Positions 10,162 through 18,143 of a stretch of DNA of 64,000 nt are shown here, piece by piece (the first letter of the stretch is position 1; the number at the start of each line of letters is the position of its first letter). Source of the DNA: Sphingomonas glacialis (lineage in GTDB: Bacteria > Pseudomonadota > Alphaproteobacteria > Sphingomonadales > Sphingomonadaceae); NCBI RefSeq assembly GCF_006439055.1, contig NZ_RCZC01000001.1, positions 372,001 through 436,000 on the forward strand, read 5' to 3'. The notes beneath the pieces were generated by a model that had not been told where the DNA came from, searched no databases, and saw nothing but the letters and a program-made list of their open reading frames with translations. A program made the translations under genes and the position numbers.

Positions 10162-12420
10162 TCAGCGCGCAATTCCCCCCGCCGCCAGCACGGCGAGCGT
10201 CACGAGCTCGCTCGCAGTGCTCGTCATCGGGGCGATCTGCACCGACTTTTCCATGCCGACGAGCATCGGCCCGATCACCGCGTCGCCGCCGAGTTCGCGG
10301 AGCAGCTTGGCCGAGATGTTGGCCGATTGCAGCCCCGGCAGGATCAGCACGTTGGCCGGTCCCGACAGCCGCGCGAACGGGTAATTGGCGAGCTGCTTGG
10401 GGTTGAGCGCGACGTCGGGCGCCATTTCGCCCTCATATTCGAAGCTGACCTTGCGCGCATCGAGCACCTTCACCGCGGCGCGGATGTCGTCGAGCCAATT
10501 GCCCTCGGGGTTGCCGAAGGTCGAATAGCTCAGAAACGCGACGCGCGGCTCATGCCCCATCCGCTTGGCGACGAGAGCGGTGCCCTCGGCGATGTCGGCG
10601 AGTTCCTCGGCATTGGGGCGTTCGTTGACCGTGGTGTCGGCCATGAACACGGTGTGGCTCTGCCCGACCATCAGATGGATGCCGAACGGCGTGCGGCCCG
10701 CCTCGGGATCGATCACGCGACGGATCTCGCGCATCGTGTGCGCATAGGTCCGCGTGATGCCGGTGATCATCGCATCGGCTTCGCCGAGCTGGAGCATCAC
10801 CGCGCCGAAGATGTTGCGGTCCTGGTTGATCATCCGCTCGCAATCGCGGCGCAGATAGCCGCGGCGCTGGAGCCGCCCGTAGAGGAAATCGACCATCCGC
10901 GGCACCAGCGGCGACTTGCGGCTGTTGTGGAGCTCATAGGTGTCGGGATCGGTGACGCCCAGCGCGCGCAGCCGCTCGGGAACGTCGTCGCGCCCGACCA
11001 GCACGGGCGTGCCATAGCCGCCATCCTTGAACGCGATCGCCGCCCGCAGCACGACTTCCTCTTCGCCTTCGGCGAACAGCACGCGCTTGGGATGCGCCTT
11101 GGCGCCTTCATAGGCGAGCGTCAGCACCGAGGTGGTCGGGTTGAGCCGCGCCTTGAGCGTCTGGCGATAGGCGTCGAGATCGAGGATCGGCTTGGTCGCG
11201 ACACCCGAATCCATCGCCGCCTTGGCGACCGCGACGGGGACGATTTCCATGAGGCGCGGATCGAATGGCGCGGGGATGATGTAATCGGGGCCGAAAGTGT
11301 GCCGCACGCCGTACGCGACGGCGACTTCCTCGGGCACCTGCTGGCGCGCGAGCGCCGCCAGCGCATGCGCCGCGGCGAGCTTCATTTCGTCGTTGATCGT
11401 CGTCGCGCGCACGTCGAGCGCACCGCGGAAGATGAACGGGAAGCACAGCACGTTGTTGATCTGGTTCGGATAATCCGAGCGCCCGGTGGCGATGATCGCA
11501 TCGGGCCGCGCCGCCTTGGCTTCGGGCGGGGTGATCTCGGGATCGGGGTTGGCCATCGCGAAGATGATCGGCTTGGGCGCCATCTTCATCAGGTCCGCCG
11601 CCGGCAACGCGCCTGCCGCCGAAACGCCGATGAACACGTCGGCACCGACCAGCGCCTCGGCGCGGGTGCGCGCGGAGGTGTTGACGGCATGTGCCGACTG
11701 CCACTGGTTGATGTCGTCGCGGCCCTGGTAGATAACGCCGCCCAGATCGATCATCGTCAGATGATCGTTGGGCAGGCCCATCGCCTTGATCAGCTCGGCG
11801 CAGGCGATCGCCGCCGCGCCGGCGCCGTTCATCACCACCCGGGTGGTCTTGATGTCGCGGCCGGTCAGGAACAGCGCGTTGATGAGGCCAGCGGCGCAGA
11901 TGATCGCGGTGCCGTGCTGGTCGTCATGGAACACCGGGATGTTCATCTTCGCGCGCAGCGTCTGCTCGATGATGAAGCATTCGGGCGACTTGATGTCTTC
12001 GAGATTGATCCCGCCGAAGCTCGGCTCCATCAATTCGATCGCGTCGATCAGCCGGTCCGGGTCCTCGGTCTTCAGCTCGATGTCGATCGCGTCGACATCG
12101 GCGAAGCGCTTGAAGAGCACCGCCTTGCCTTCCATCACCGGCTTCGACGCAAGCGCGCCGAGATTGCCGAGCCCGAGGATCGCCGTCCCGTTCGAGATCA
12201 CCGCGACGAGATTGCCCTTGGCGGTGTAATCATACGCCAGGCTCGGATCGGCGGCGATCGCCAGCACCGGCACCGCGACGCCCGGCGAATAGGCCAAAGC
12301 GAGGTCGCGCTGCGTCGCCATCGGCTTGGAGGCGATGATCTCGAGCTTGCCCGGCCGACCCTCGGAATGGAACAGCAGCGCTTCGCGCTCGGAAAACTGA
12401 AGGTTCGATTCTTCGGACAT
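10162..12420 (-). CDS. maeB: NADP-dependent malic enzyme
   Basis: Converts malate to pyruvate and CO2 with NADP reduction, linking the TCA cycle to gluconeogenesis and lipid synthesis. The 752-residue form is the bacterial two-domain type: malic enzyme (about 1-430, with YSPGVAVPV, the HDDQHGTAI metal/substrate region and the NGAGAAAIACAEL nucleotide fold) followed by a phosphotransacetylase-like C-terminal domain (about 430-752) that is regulatory rather than catalytic in characterised homologues. An AGGAGA site precedes the ATG. It appears monocistronic. Confidence 0.96.
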   Translation of the reverse strand: MSEESNLQFSEREALLFHSEGRPGKLEIIASKPMATQRDLALAYSPGVAVPVLAIAADPSLAYDYTAKGNLVAVISNGTAILGLGNLGALASKPVMEGKAVLFKRFADVDAIDIELKTEDPDRLIDAIELMEPSFGGINLEDIKSPECFIIEQTLRAKMNIPVFHDDQHGTAIICAAGLINALFLTGRDIKTTRVVMNGAGAAAIACAELIKAMGLPNDHLTMIDLGGVIYQGRDDINQWQSAHAVNTSARTRAEALVGADVFIGVSAAGALPAADLMKMAPKPIIFAMANPDPEITPPEAKAARPDAIIATGRSDYPNQINNVLCFPFIFRGALDVRATTINDEMKLAAAHALAALARQQVPEEVAVAYGVRHTFGPDYIIPAPFDPRLMEIVPVAVAKAAMDSGVATKPILDLDAYRQTLKARLNPTTSVLTLAYEGAKAHPKRVLFAEGEEEVVLRAAIAFKDGGYGTPVLVGRDDVPERLRALGVTDPDTYELHNSRKSPLVPRMVDFLYGRLQRRGYLRRDCERMINQDRNIFGAVMLQLGEADAMITGITRTYAHTMREIRRVIDPEAGRTPFGIHLMVGQSHTVFMADTTVNERPNAEELADIAEGTALVAKRMGHEPRVAFLSYSTFGNPEGNWLDDIRAAVKVLDARKVSFEYEGEMAPDVALNPKQLANYPFARLSGPANVLILPGLQSANISAKLLRELGGDAVIGPMLVGMEKSVQIAPMTSTASELVTLAVLAAGGIAR

Positions 12421-12480
12421 GGCGGACGGTCTCCTGGAATGGCGCTGCCTTAGGCAGAGTTTGGCGCGATGGGAACGCCC

Positions 12481-12867
12481 CTAGTCGATGCTGCGGCTAT
12501 CGAAAGCGGCGCGCGATGCGGTGATTCGGTCGATATTCTGCGCCGCCCACGCCCATACGCCGCAAAACGCCTCGGCCAGCGTGAGGCCGAGTTCGGTCAG
12601 GCGATATTCGACCTTGGGCGGGATCACCGGATGGATCGTACGGATCACCAGACCATCGCGCTCCATCTGGCGCAGCGTCTGGGTCAGCATCTTCTGGCTG
12701 ATCCCCTCGACCAATTGCGCGATCTTCGAAAAGCGCAGCTCGCCATGCTCGGTCAGCACTTCGAGCGTGATCATCGTCCATTTGTCGGCGACGCGGCCGA
12801 TCACCTCGGTGACGAGCGCCTCTACGCGCGGATCGAGATCCTCGGGATAGTCATGCGAGACGGCCAT
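12481..12867 (-). CDS. HxlR family transcriptional regulator
   Basis: Winged-helix regulator of 128 residues. The core has the family pattern: KWTMITLEVLTEHGELRF, then a recognition helix region ending GISQKMLTQTLRQMERDGL and the wing (VIPPKVEYRLTELG). HxlR proteins act as dimers and often respond to reactive electrophiles or redox signals. It is divergent from an SDR gene, the common arrangement in which the regulator controls that oxidoreductase. An AAGGAA site precedes the ATG. Confidence 0.94.
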   Translation of the reverse strand: MAVSHDYPEDLDPRVEALVTEVIGRVADKWTMITLEVLTEHGELRFSKIAQLVEGISQKMLTQTLRQMERDGLVIRTIHPVIPPKVEYRLTELGLTLAEAFCGVWAWAAQNIDRITASRAAFDSRSID

Positions 12868-12966
12868 CAGTTTCCTTCAGGTGCGTATAGCAACTTTCGG
12901 TGCCTACTTTCTAATGGAGAGCGTAGCGCATATCTGCCCCCGTGTCATTGCGGCAGGAGAATTTTC
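12868..12966. promoter_or_regulatory. HxlR/SDR divergent regulatory region
   Basis: A 99-base region between divergent genes. It contains GCAACTTTC and CCTACTTTC as an imperfect direct repeat around 12889-12912, a plausible target of the HxlR protein. No strong sigma-70 boxes were recognised. Confidence 0.4.
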
Positions 12967-13719
12967 ATGAAGATGACCGGCAACACCCTTCTCATCACCG
13001 GCGGCGGATCGGGCATTGGCCGCGCGCTGGCGGAGCAGTTTCACGCGCTTGGCAACCAGGTGATCGTCGCCGGGCGCCGTGCCGCCCCGCTCGAAGCGCT
13101 CGCGCACGACGTGCCCGGAATCGCGACCGCACTGCTCGACGTCGCCGATGCCGCCGACATTGCGCGCTTCGCCGCGCAGATCGTAGTCGATCATCCCGCG
13201 CTCAACGTCGTGATCCACAATGCCGGGATCATGCGCGCCGAGACGCTCACCGCCGAGCCGTACGATGTGCGCGACGCCGAAGCGATGATCGCGACCAATC
13301 TGCTCGGCCCGATCCGGCTAACCGCCGCCTTGCTTCCACAGCTGCGCCGCCAGGCGGATGCCGCGATCCTGACGGTTTCCTCGGGGCTCGCCTTCGTCCC
13401 GCTCGTCGCCACGCCGACCTATTCGGCGACCAAGGCGGCGATCCACAGCTGGTCGCAGGCGCTGCGCTCGCAGCTCGCCACAACCGGGATCGACGTGATC
13501 GAGATCGCGCCGCCCGCGGTCGCGACCGATCTGATGCCGGGCCATGCCGAAGATCTCAATTCGATGCCGCTCGACGCCTATATCGCCGAGACGATGGCCT
13601 TGCTCGCGGCGAACCCCGAGGGCCCGGAAAACACCGTCGAGCGCGTCAAATTCCTGCGCGATGCCGAGCGCGAGGGGCGGTACGACGCGGTCTATGCGCG
13701 GCTCAACGCCGCGCACTGA
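12967..13719 (+). CDS. SDR family oxidoreductase (DltE-like)
   Basis: Short-chain dehydrogenase of 250 residues. It has the cofactor motif TGGGSGIG near residues 10-17, HNAG, and the catalytic Ser (TVSSG) with YSATK containing Tyr and Lys. The sequence is of the DltE/YbbO-like class rather than the fatty-acid reductase class. The CGGCAGGAGA site supports the start. Control by the adjacent divergent HxlR regulator is likely by arrangement. Substrate is unknown. Confidence 0.92.
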   Translation: MKMTGNTLLITGGGSGIGRALAEQFHALGNQVIVAGRRAAPLEALAHDVPGIATALLDVADAADIARFAAQIVVDHPALNVVIHNAGIMRAETLTAEPYDVRDAEAMIATNLLGPIRLTAALLPQLRRQADAAILTVSSGLAFVPLVATPTYSATKAAIHSWSQALRSQLATTGIDVIEIAPPAVATDLMPGHAEDLNSMPLDAYIAETMALLAANPEGPENTVERVKFLRDAEREGRYDAVYARLNAAH

Positions 13720-13776
13720 CGGGTAAGAACCGCGCGGGCGGTTTCCTTTCGGGGGTGGGGGCGGTATCGGACGCGG

Positions 13777-16404
13777 ATGGCGCCTCCGCTGACCCCTCCC
13801 CCCGCACCTGCCGCATCCGCGCCGACCCCGATGATGGCGCAGTATCTCGCGCTCAAGGCCGAAGCGACAGATTGCCTGCTGTTCTACCGGATGGGCGATT
13901 TCTTCGAGATGTTCTTCGACGATGCGAGGATCGCCGCGGCGGTGCTCGACATCGCGCTGACCGCGCGCGGCGAACATGACGGCGTGCCGATCCCGATGTG
14001 CGGCGTGCCGGTCCACGCCGCCGACGCCTATCTCGCGCGGCTGATCAAGGCCGGCCACCGCGTCGCGATCGCCGAGCAGACCGAGAGCCCGGCCGACGCC
14101 AAGAAGCGCAGCGGCAAGACGCTTGTGTCGCGCGCGATCGTTCGCGTGGTGACCGCGGGGACGTTGACCGAGGAAGCGTTGCTCGATGCGCGCACCGCCA
14201 ATTGGTGCGTCGCGATCGGCGAGGCGGCGGGCGGCGTCGCGGTTGCCGCGGCGGATATCTCGACCGGGCGTTTCGAGCTGATCGAGTGCGATGCCGCCAG
14301 TCTGGGGGCCGAACTCGCGCGGCTCGCGCCGGCCGAGACGATCGCGTCCGAAGCGACGGCGTTTGCCGAGACCGCGACGATGCTGCGCCCACGCACCGAT
14401 TTCGACAGCGGCCGCGGCGAGACGCGGCTCAAGGCGCTCTACGACGTCGCGACGCTCGACGGCTTCGGCCAGTTCGGCCGCGCCGCGCTCGCCGCGGCAG
14501 GCGGTCTCGTCGCCTATCTCGACCATACCGCCAAGGGCGCGATCCCCTTCCTGCGCCCGCCGCGGCTCGCGCAAACGACGCAGCAAATGGCGATCGACGC
14601 GGCGACGCGCGAGAGCCTCGAACTGACGCAGACCACCAACGGCGCGCGCAAGGGCAGTCTGCTCGACGCGGTCGATCGCACCGTGACGGCCGCTGGCGCG
14701 CGGCTGCTCGCCGCCGATATCGGCGCGCCGCTGATGGACCGCGGCCGGATCGAGGCGCGGCTCGATCTGGTAACCTTGCTCGCCGAGGATTCGGGGTTGC
14801 GCGAGGCGTTGCGGGGCACGCTGCGCAGCATGGCCGATATCGGCCGTGCGCTCGGCCGCCTCGCCGCGGGGCGCGGTTCGCCGCGCGATCTCGGGCAGCT
14901 CCGCGACGGGCTCGACGGCGCGTGGCGATTGGGCGAGCGGCTCGGCAAGATCGAGCAGCCGCCAGCGTTGCTCGACGAGCTCGCACCGGCCCTGCGCGGC
15001 CACGGCGCACTGATCGACCTGCTGACGCGCGCACTCGTCGCAAGCCCGCCGATCGATGCGTCCGACGGCGGCTATATCGCGCCCGGCTATGACGCCGCAC
15101 TCGACGACCTGCGCGATGCAGGCGCGGGCGGACGTCGCGCGATCGCCGCGCTCGAAGCCGACTATCGCGACCGCACCGGCGTCACCGCGCTGAAGATCCG
15201 CCACAATGGCGTGCTCGGCTATCATATCGAAGTCCCCGCGCGCTTCGGCGATGCGCTGATGAAGCCCGACAGCGGCTTCACCCATCGCCAGACGATGGCG
15301 GGCGCGATCCGCTTCAACGCGCCCGAACTCCACGAAGTCGCGCTGAAAGTCACGCAGGCCGGCGCGCATGCGCTGGCAGCCGAGGCCGCGCATCTCGAGG
15401 ACCTGATCGAGGCCGCGCTCGCCAAGCGCGAAGCGGTCGCCGCCACCGCCGACGCGCTGGCCCGGCTCGATGTCGCGGCCGGGCTGGCCGAACGCGCGAC
15501 CGAAGGTGGTTGGGCCCGCCCTGCGCTCGTCGATCACGCCTGTTTCGACATTGTCGGCGGACGCCATCCAGTGGTCGAGGACGCCCTCGCCAAGCGCGGC
15601 GAGCGCTTCGTCGCCAACGATTGCCGCCTGTCCGAAGACTCGCGGCTGTGGCTCGTCACCGGCCCCAACATGGGCGGCAAATCGACCTTCCTGCGCCAGA
15701 ACGCCGCGATCGCGGTGCTCGCGCAAGCCGGCAGCTATGTCCCCGCCACGGCCGCGACGCTCGGCCTCGTCGATCGGCTGTTCAGCCGTGTCGGCGCGTC
15801 GGACAATCTCGCGCGCGGGCGATCGACCTTCATGGTCGAGATGGTCGAAACCGCGGCGATCCTCGCACAGGCGACGCCGCGCAGCTTCGTCATCCTCGAC
15901 GAGGTCGGGCGCGGCACCTCGACCTATGACGGGCTCGCGATCGCCTGGGCGGTGGTCGAGGCGATCCATGAGGACAATCGCTGCCGCTGCCTGTTCGCGA
16001 CGCATTATCACGAGCTGACGCGCCTCGCCGAGCGCTGCGACGCGCTGACGCTCCACCATGTCCGCGCGCGCGAGTGGAAGGGCGAACTCGTGCTCCTCCA
16101 CGAGGTATCCGAAGGCCCTGCCGATCGCAGCTATGGCCTCGCGGTCGCGCGGCTCGCCGGCCTGCCACCGGCAACGATCGCGCGCGCGAAATCCGTGCTG
16201 AGCAAGCTCGAGGCCGGCCGCGCCAAGACCGGCGGCCTCGCCGCCGGGCTCGACGACCTGCCACTGTTCGCCGCCGCGATCGAAGTGGCGGAAGAGCAAT
16301 GCGACGCGATCCGCGCCGAAGTCGAAACGCTCGACGTCGATGCGCTGACCCCGCGCGAGGCGCTCGAGACGCTCTACCGGCTCAAGGCGCTCACGCGCGA
16401 ATAG
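13777..16404 (+). CDS. mutS: DNA mismatch repair protein MutS
   Basis: Recognises base mismatches and small loops to begin methyl-independent mismatch repair with MutL. At 875 residues it is full length. The mismatch-binding domain begins with LLFYRMGDFFEMF (about residue 30, Phe and Glu contacts present). The ATPase Walker A GPNMGGKST is near 629, followed by a Walker B region ending LDEVGRGTSTYDG and the ATHYHEL motif. It is in the same orientation as glnD, with two leftward genes between. Confidence 0.98.
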   Translation: MAPPLTPPPAPAASAPTPMMAQYLALKAEATDCLLFYRMGDFFEMFFDDARIAAAVLDIALTARGEHDGVPIPMCGVPVHAADAYLARLIKAGHRVAIAEQTESPADAKKRSGKTLVSRAIVRVVTAGTLTEEALLDARTANWCVAIGEAAGGVAVAAADISTGRFELIECDAASLGAELARLAPAETIASEATAFAETATMLRPRTDFDSGRGETRLKALYDVATLDGFGQFGRAALAAAGGLVAYLDHTAKGAIPFLRPPRLAQTTQQMAIDAATRESLELTQTTNGARKGSLLDAVDRTVTAAGARLLAADIGAPLMDRGRIEARLDLVTLLAEDSGLREALRGTLRSMADIGRALGRLAAGRGSPRDLGQLRDGLDGAWRLGERLGKIEQPPALLDELAPALRGHGALIDLLTRALVASPPIDASDGGYIAPGYDAALDDLRDAGAGGRRAIAALEADYRDRTGVTALKIRHNGVLGYHIEVPARFGDALMKPDSGFTHRQTMAGAIRFNAPELHEVALKVTQAGAHALAAEAAHLEDLIEAALAKREAVAATADALARLDVAAGLAERATEGGWARPALVDHACFDIVGGRHPVVEDALAKRGERFVANDCRLSEDSRLWLVTGPNMGGKSTFLRQNAAIAVLAQAGSYVPATAATLGLVDRLFSRVGASDNLARGRSTFMVEMVETAAILAQATPRSFVILDEVGRGTSTYDGLAIAWAVVEAIHEDNRCRCLFATHYHELTRLAERCDALTLHHVRAREWKGELVLLHEVSEGPADRSYGLAVARLAGLPPATIARAKSVLSKLEAGRAKTGGLAAGLDDLPLFAAAIEVAEEQCDAIRAEVETLDVDALTPREALETLYRLKALTRE

Positions 16405-16419
16405 CGGCCGCGCGCGTTT

Positions 16420-17112
16420 TCAAGCGCGCGCGAACAGCGTCAGCGTCATCGCCGCGCGCGACACGAAGCCCATCGACCGGTAGAGCGCGACCGCCGGGTT
16501 ATCCGGATAATGGTGCAGGAAAACCCCCTCGCCGCGCTCGAGCCGCGGCGCGATCACCGCTTCCATCAGCGCACGCGCATAGCCCTGCCCACGATGATCG
16601 GGATGCGTGCAGACCGCACTCACCTCGGTGAAGCCCGGCAGCTTCATCCGCTCGCCCGCCATCGCGACCAGCCGCCCACGCCGCCGAACGCCGACATAGC
16701 CGCCCTGCAGATAGGTGTTGGGAAAGAACGGCCCGGGCGTGGTCAGCGTCGCGAGCTCGAACATCTCGGCAGCGTCGGCCGCGCCGAGCGGGACAAGGTC
16801 GATCGTCCGGCCGGCGCGGTTCAACCGCGTCGCGACCATCTGGTCGAGCCGCCGCTCGGCTTCGACCACGGTCCCCGGCAGCGGCGGCGCCGCGCCGATG
16901 CCGACCGTCGCCAGCACGCCCTGCGCGGGGACCAACGCCGCAAGCGCGGTAAGCGCTTCGGGCGACGCGTCGGCAGCGGCACCGAACAGATTGACGTCGG
17001 GCCGGAAGCGCAGCGCCCGCGCATCGCCGATCGCCAGCGCGGCATGCCGCCCGGTGAGGCTGTGCCAGACGGGACGGTCGAGCGGTGTGGCAGCGGGCGT
17101 CGGATCGGTCAT
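16420..17112 (-). CDS. GNAT family N-acetyltransferase
   Basis: Acetyltransferase of 230 residues. The C-terminal half shows the acetyl-CoA binding motif VCTHPDHRGQGYARAL and the terminal NPAVALYRSMGF motif, in the FR47-like subclass with an N-terminal extension of about 115 residues. The acceptor substrate is unknown. It is convergent with mutS with almost no gap. Confidence 0.9.
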   Translation of the reverse strand: MTDPTPAATPLDRPVWHSLTGRHAALAIGDARALRFRPDVNLFGAAADASPEALTALAALVPAQGVLATVGIGAAPPLPGTVVEAERRLDQMVATRLNRAGRTIDLVPLGAADAAEMFELATLTTPGPFFPNTYLQGGYVGVRRRGRLVAMAGERMKLPGFTEVSAVCTHPDHRGQGYARALMEAVIAPRLERGEGVFLHHYPDNPAVALYRSMGFVSRAAMTLTLFARA

Positions 17113-17179
17113 GCGGGTGCTCGACCACAGCGCGCGCCGCCGCGCGTCCCGCGGCTTGCGCCCAAAGCCGCCGCGCCGC

Positions 17180-18067
17180 TCACGACGCGTCGATCGTCAG
17201 CACCGGCTCGGCGATCGCCACGGTCTTGTGAAAACCGCGCAGATCGAGGTGCGTCGTGCCGTTTTCCTCGCTGATCACATCGACGAACTCATGGTCGATC
17301 AGCACCGTCTCGCGGTCATAGCGCTTGCCGCCGAGCGACTGGCTCGCCAGCAGCGTGTCGATCCCGCTGATCGATAAGGTCAGCAGAAAGCGGTCGTTCG
17401 CGTTCGCCAGAGCGGTGAGCACCGGGCTATCGTCGTCGAGGATATGGACCAATGTCCAGGCCAGTCCGAGCATCGGATTGCTGCTGCGCACCAGCGGCAA
17501 TTCGCTTAGCCGGCGAAAGGTGCGGCCATCGCCGAGATGCACCGTCTCGAGCCAGCTCATCTGCGCCGTCACGTCGGCGAGCGGGCGCGACCGCTTCGAG
17601 GCGACGCGGATCATCAACGCGCGCCTGCCGAGATAGCGCCCGATCACCGCGACGTCGCTGAAGATCAAACTCTCGCGCGGGCGGGCGAAGCGCGCGAAGA
17701 TCAGCCCGGTGATCGTCGCCGAGAAGAACAACCCGATCAGGATCTCGACCGCCGCGATCGCATGGCCGAGCCGCGTCACCGGCGCCATCACGCCGTATCC
17801 GACGGTGCCGAGCGTATCGACCGAGAAGAAGAAGCCGTCGATCACCGATCCGGGCTCCATCGTCCCGATCGCACCGGGGAGCAGCGCGTAGATCGTGCCG
17901 AACACCAGATTGATCGCGACGAAGCTCGCCGAGACGAGCGCGATGAACCACGGCCAGCTCATCTCCATCACGCCGTAATAGAGATCGCCATAGGGCGACG
18001 GCCCGCCGGTCTTGACGGCAGGGAAGCCGCCCATCTGGACGATCTGGCGACGCGGGGATCTCGGCAT
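17180..18067 (-). CDS. Inward-rectifier (Kir/KirBac-type) potassium channel
   Basis: Potassium channel subunit of 295 residues, expected to form an inner-membrane tetramer. TM1 spans about 38-60, the pore helix precedes a canonical selectivity filter TVGYG at 88-92, and TM2 spans about 102-126. The rest is the cytoplasmic beta-rich Kir domain with ESLIFSDVAVI and RALMIRVASKR segments. The length and architecture match KirBac channels. It is divergent from glnD. Confidence 0.94.
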   Translation of the reverse strand: MPRSPRRQIVQMGGFPAVKTGGPSPYGDLYYGVMEMSWPWFIALVSASFVAINLVFGTIYALLPGAIGTMEPGSVIDGFFFSVDTLGTVGYGVMAPVTRLGHAIAAVEILIGLFFSATITGLIFARFARPRESLIFSDVAVIGRYLGRRALMIRVASKRSRPLADVTAQMSWLETVHLGDGRTFRRLSELPLVRSSNPMLGLAWTLVHILDDDSPVLTALANANDRFLLTLSISGIDTLLASQSLGGKRYDRETVLIDHEFVDVISEENGTTHLDLRGFHKTVAIAEPVLTIDAS

Positions 18068-18143
18068 GGCGCGAACCTTGGACAGGCGCGCGCTTACGTC
18101 AAGTCGCGTGGACGGACGCGCACTTACCCCCTATCTGCGCTGC

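Noticed and set aside
9049..12453. Very long open frame on the plus strand across the GH130 and maeB region
   Set aside because: It is opposite two well-supported minus-strand genes and has Arg/His-rich composition typical of the antisense of GC-rich coding DNA.
13318..16299. Long minus-strand open frame opposite mutS
   Set aside because: Antisense shadow of mutS; composition is Arg/Gly/His-rich with no domain pattern.
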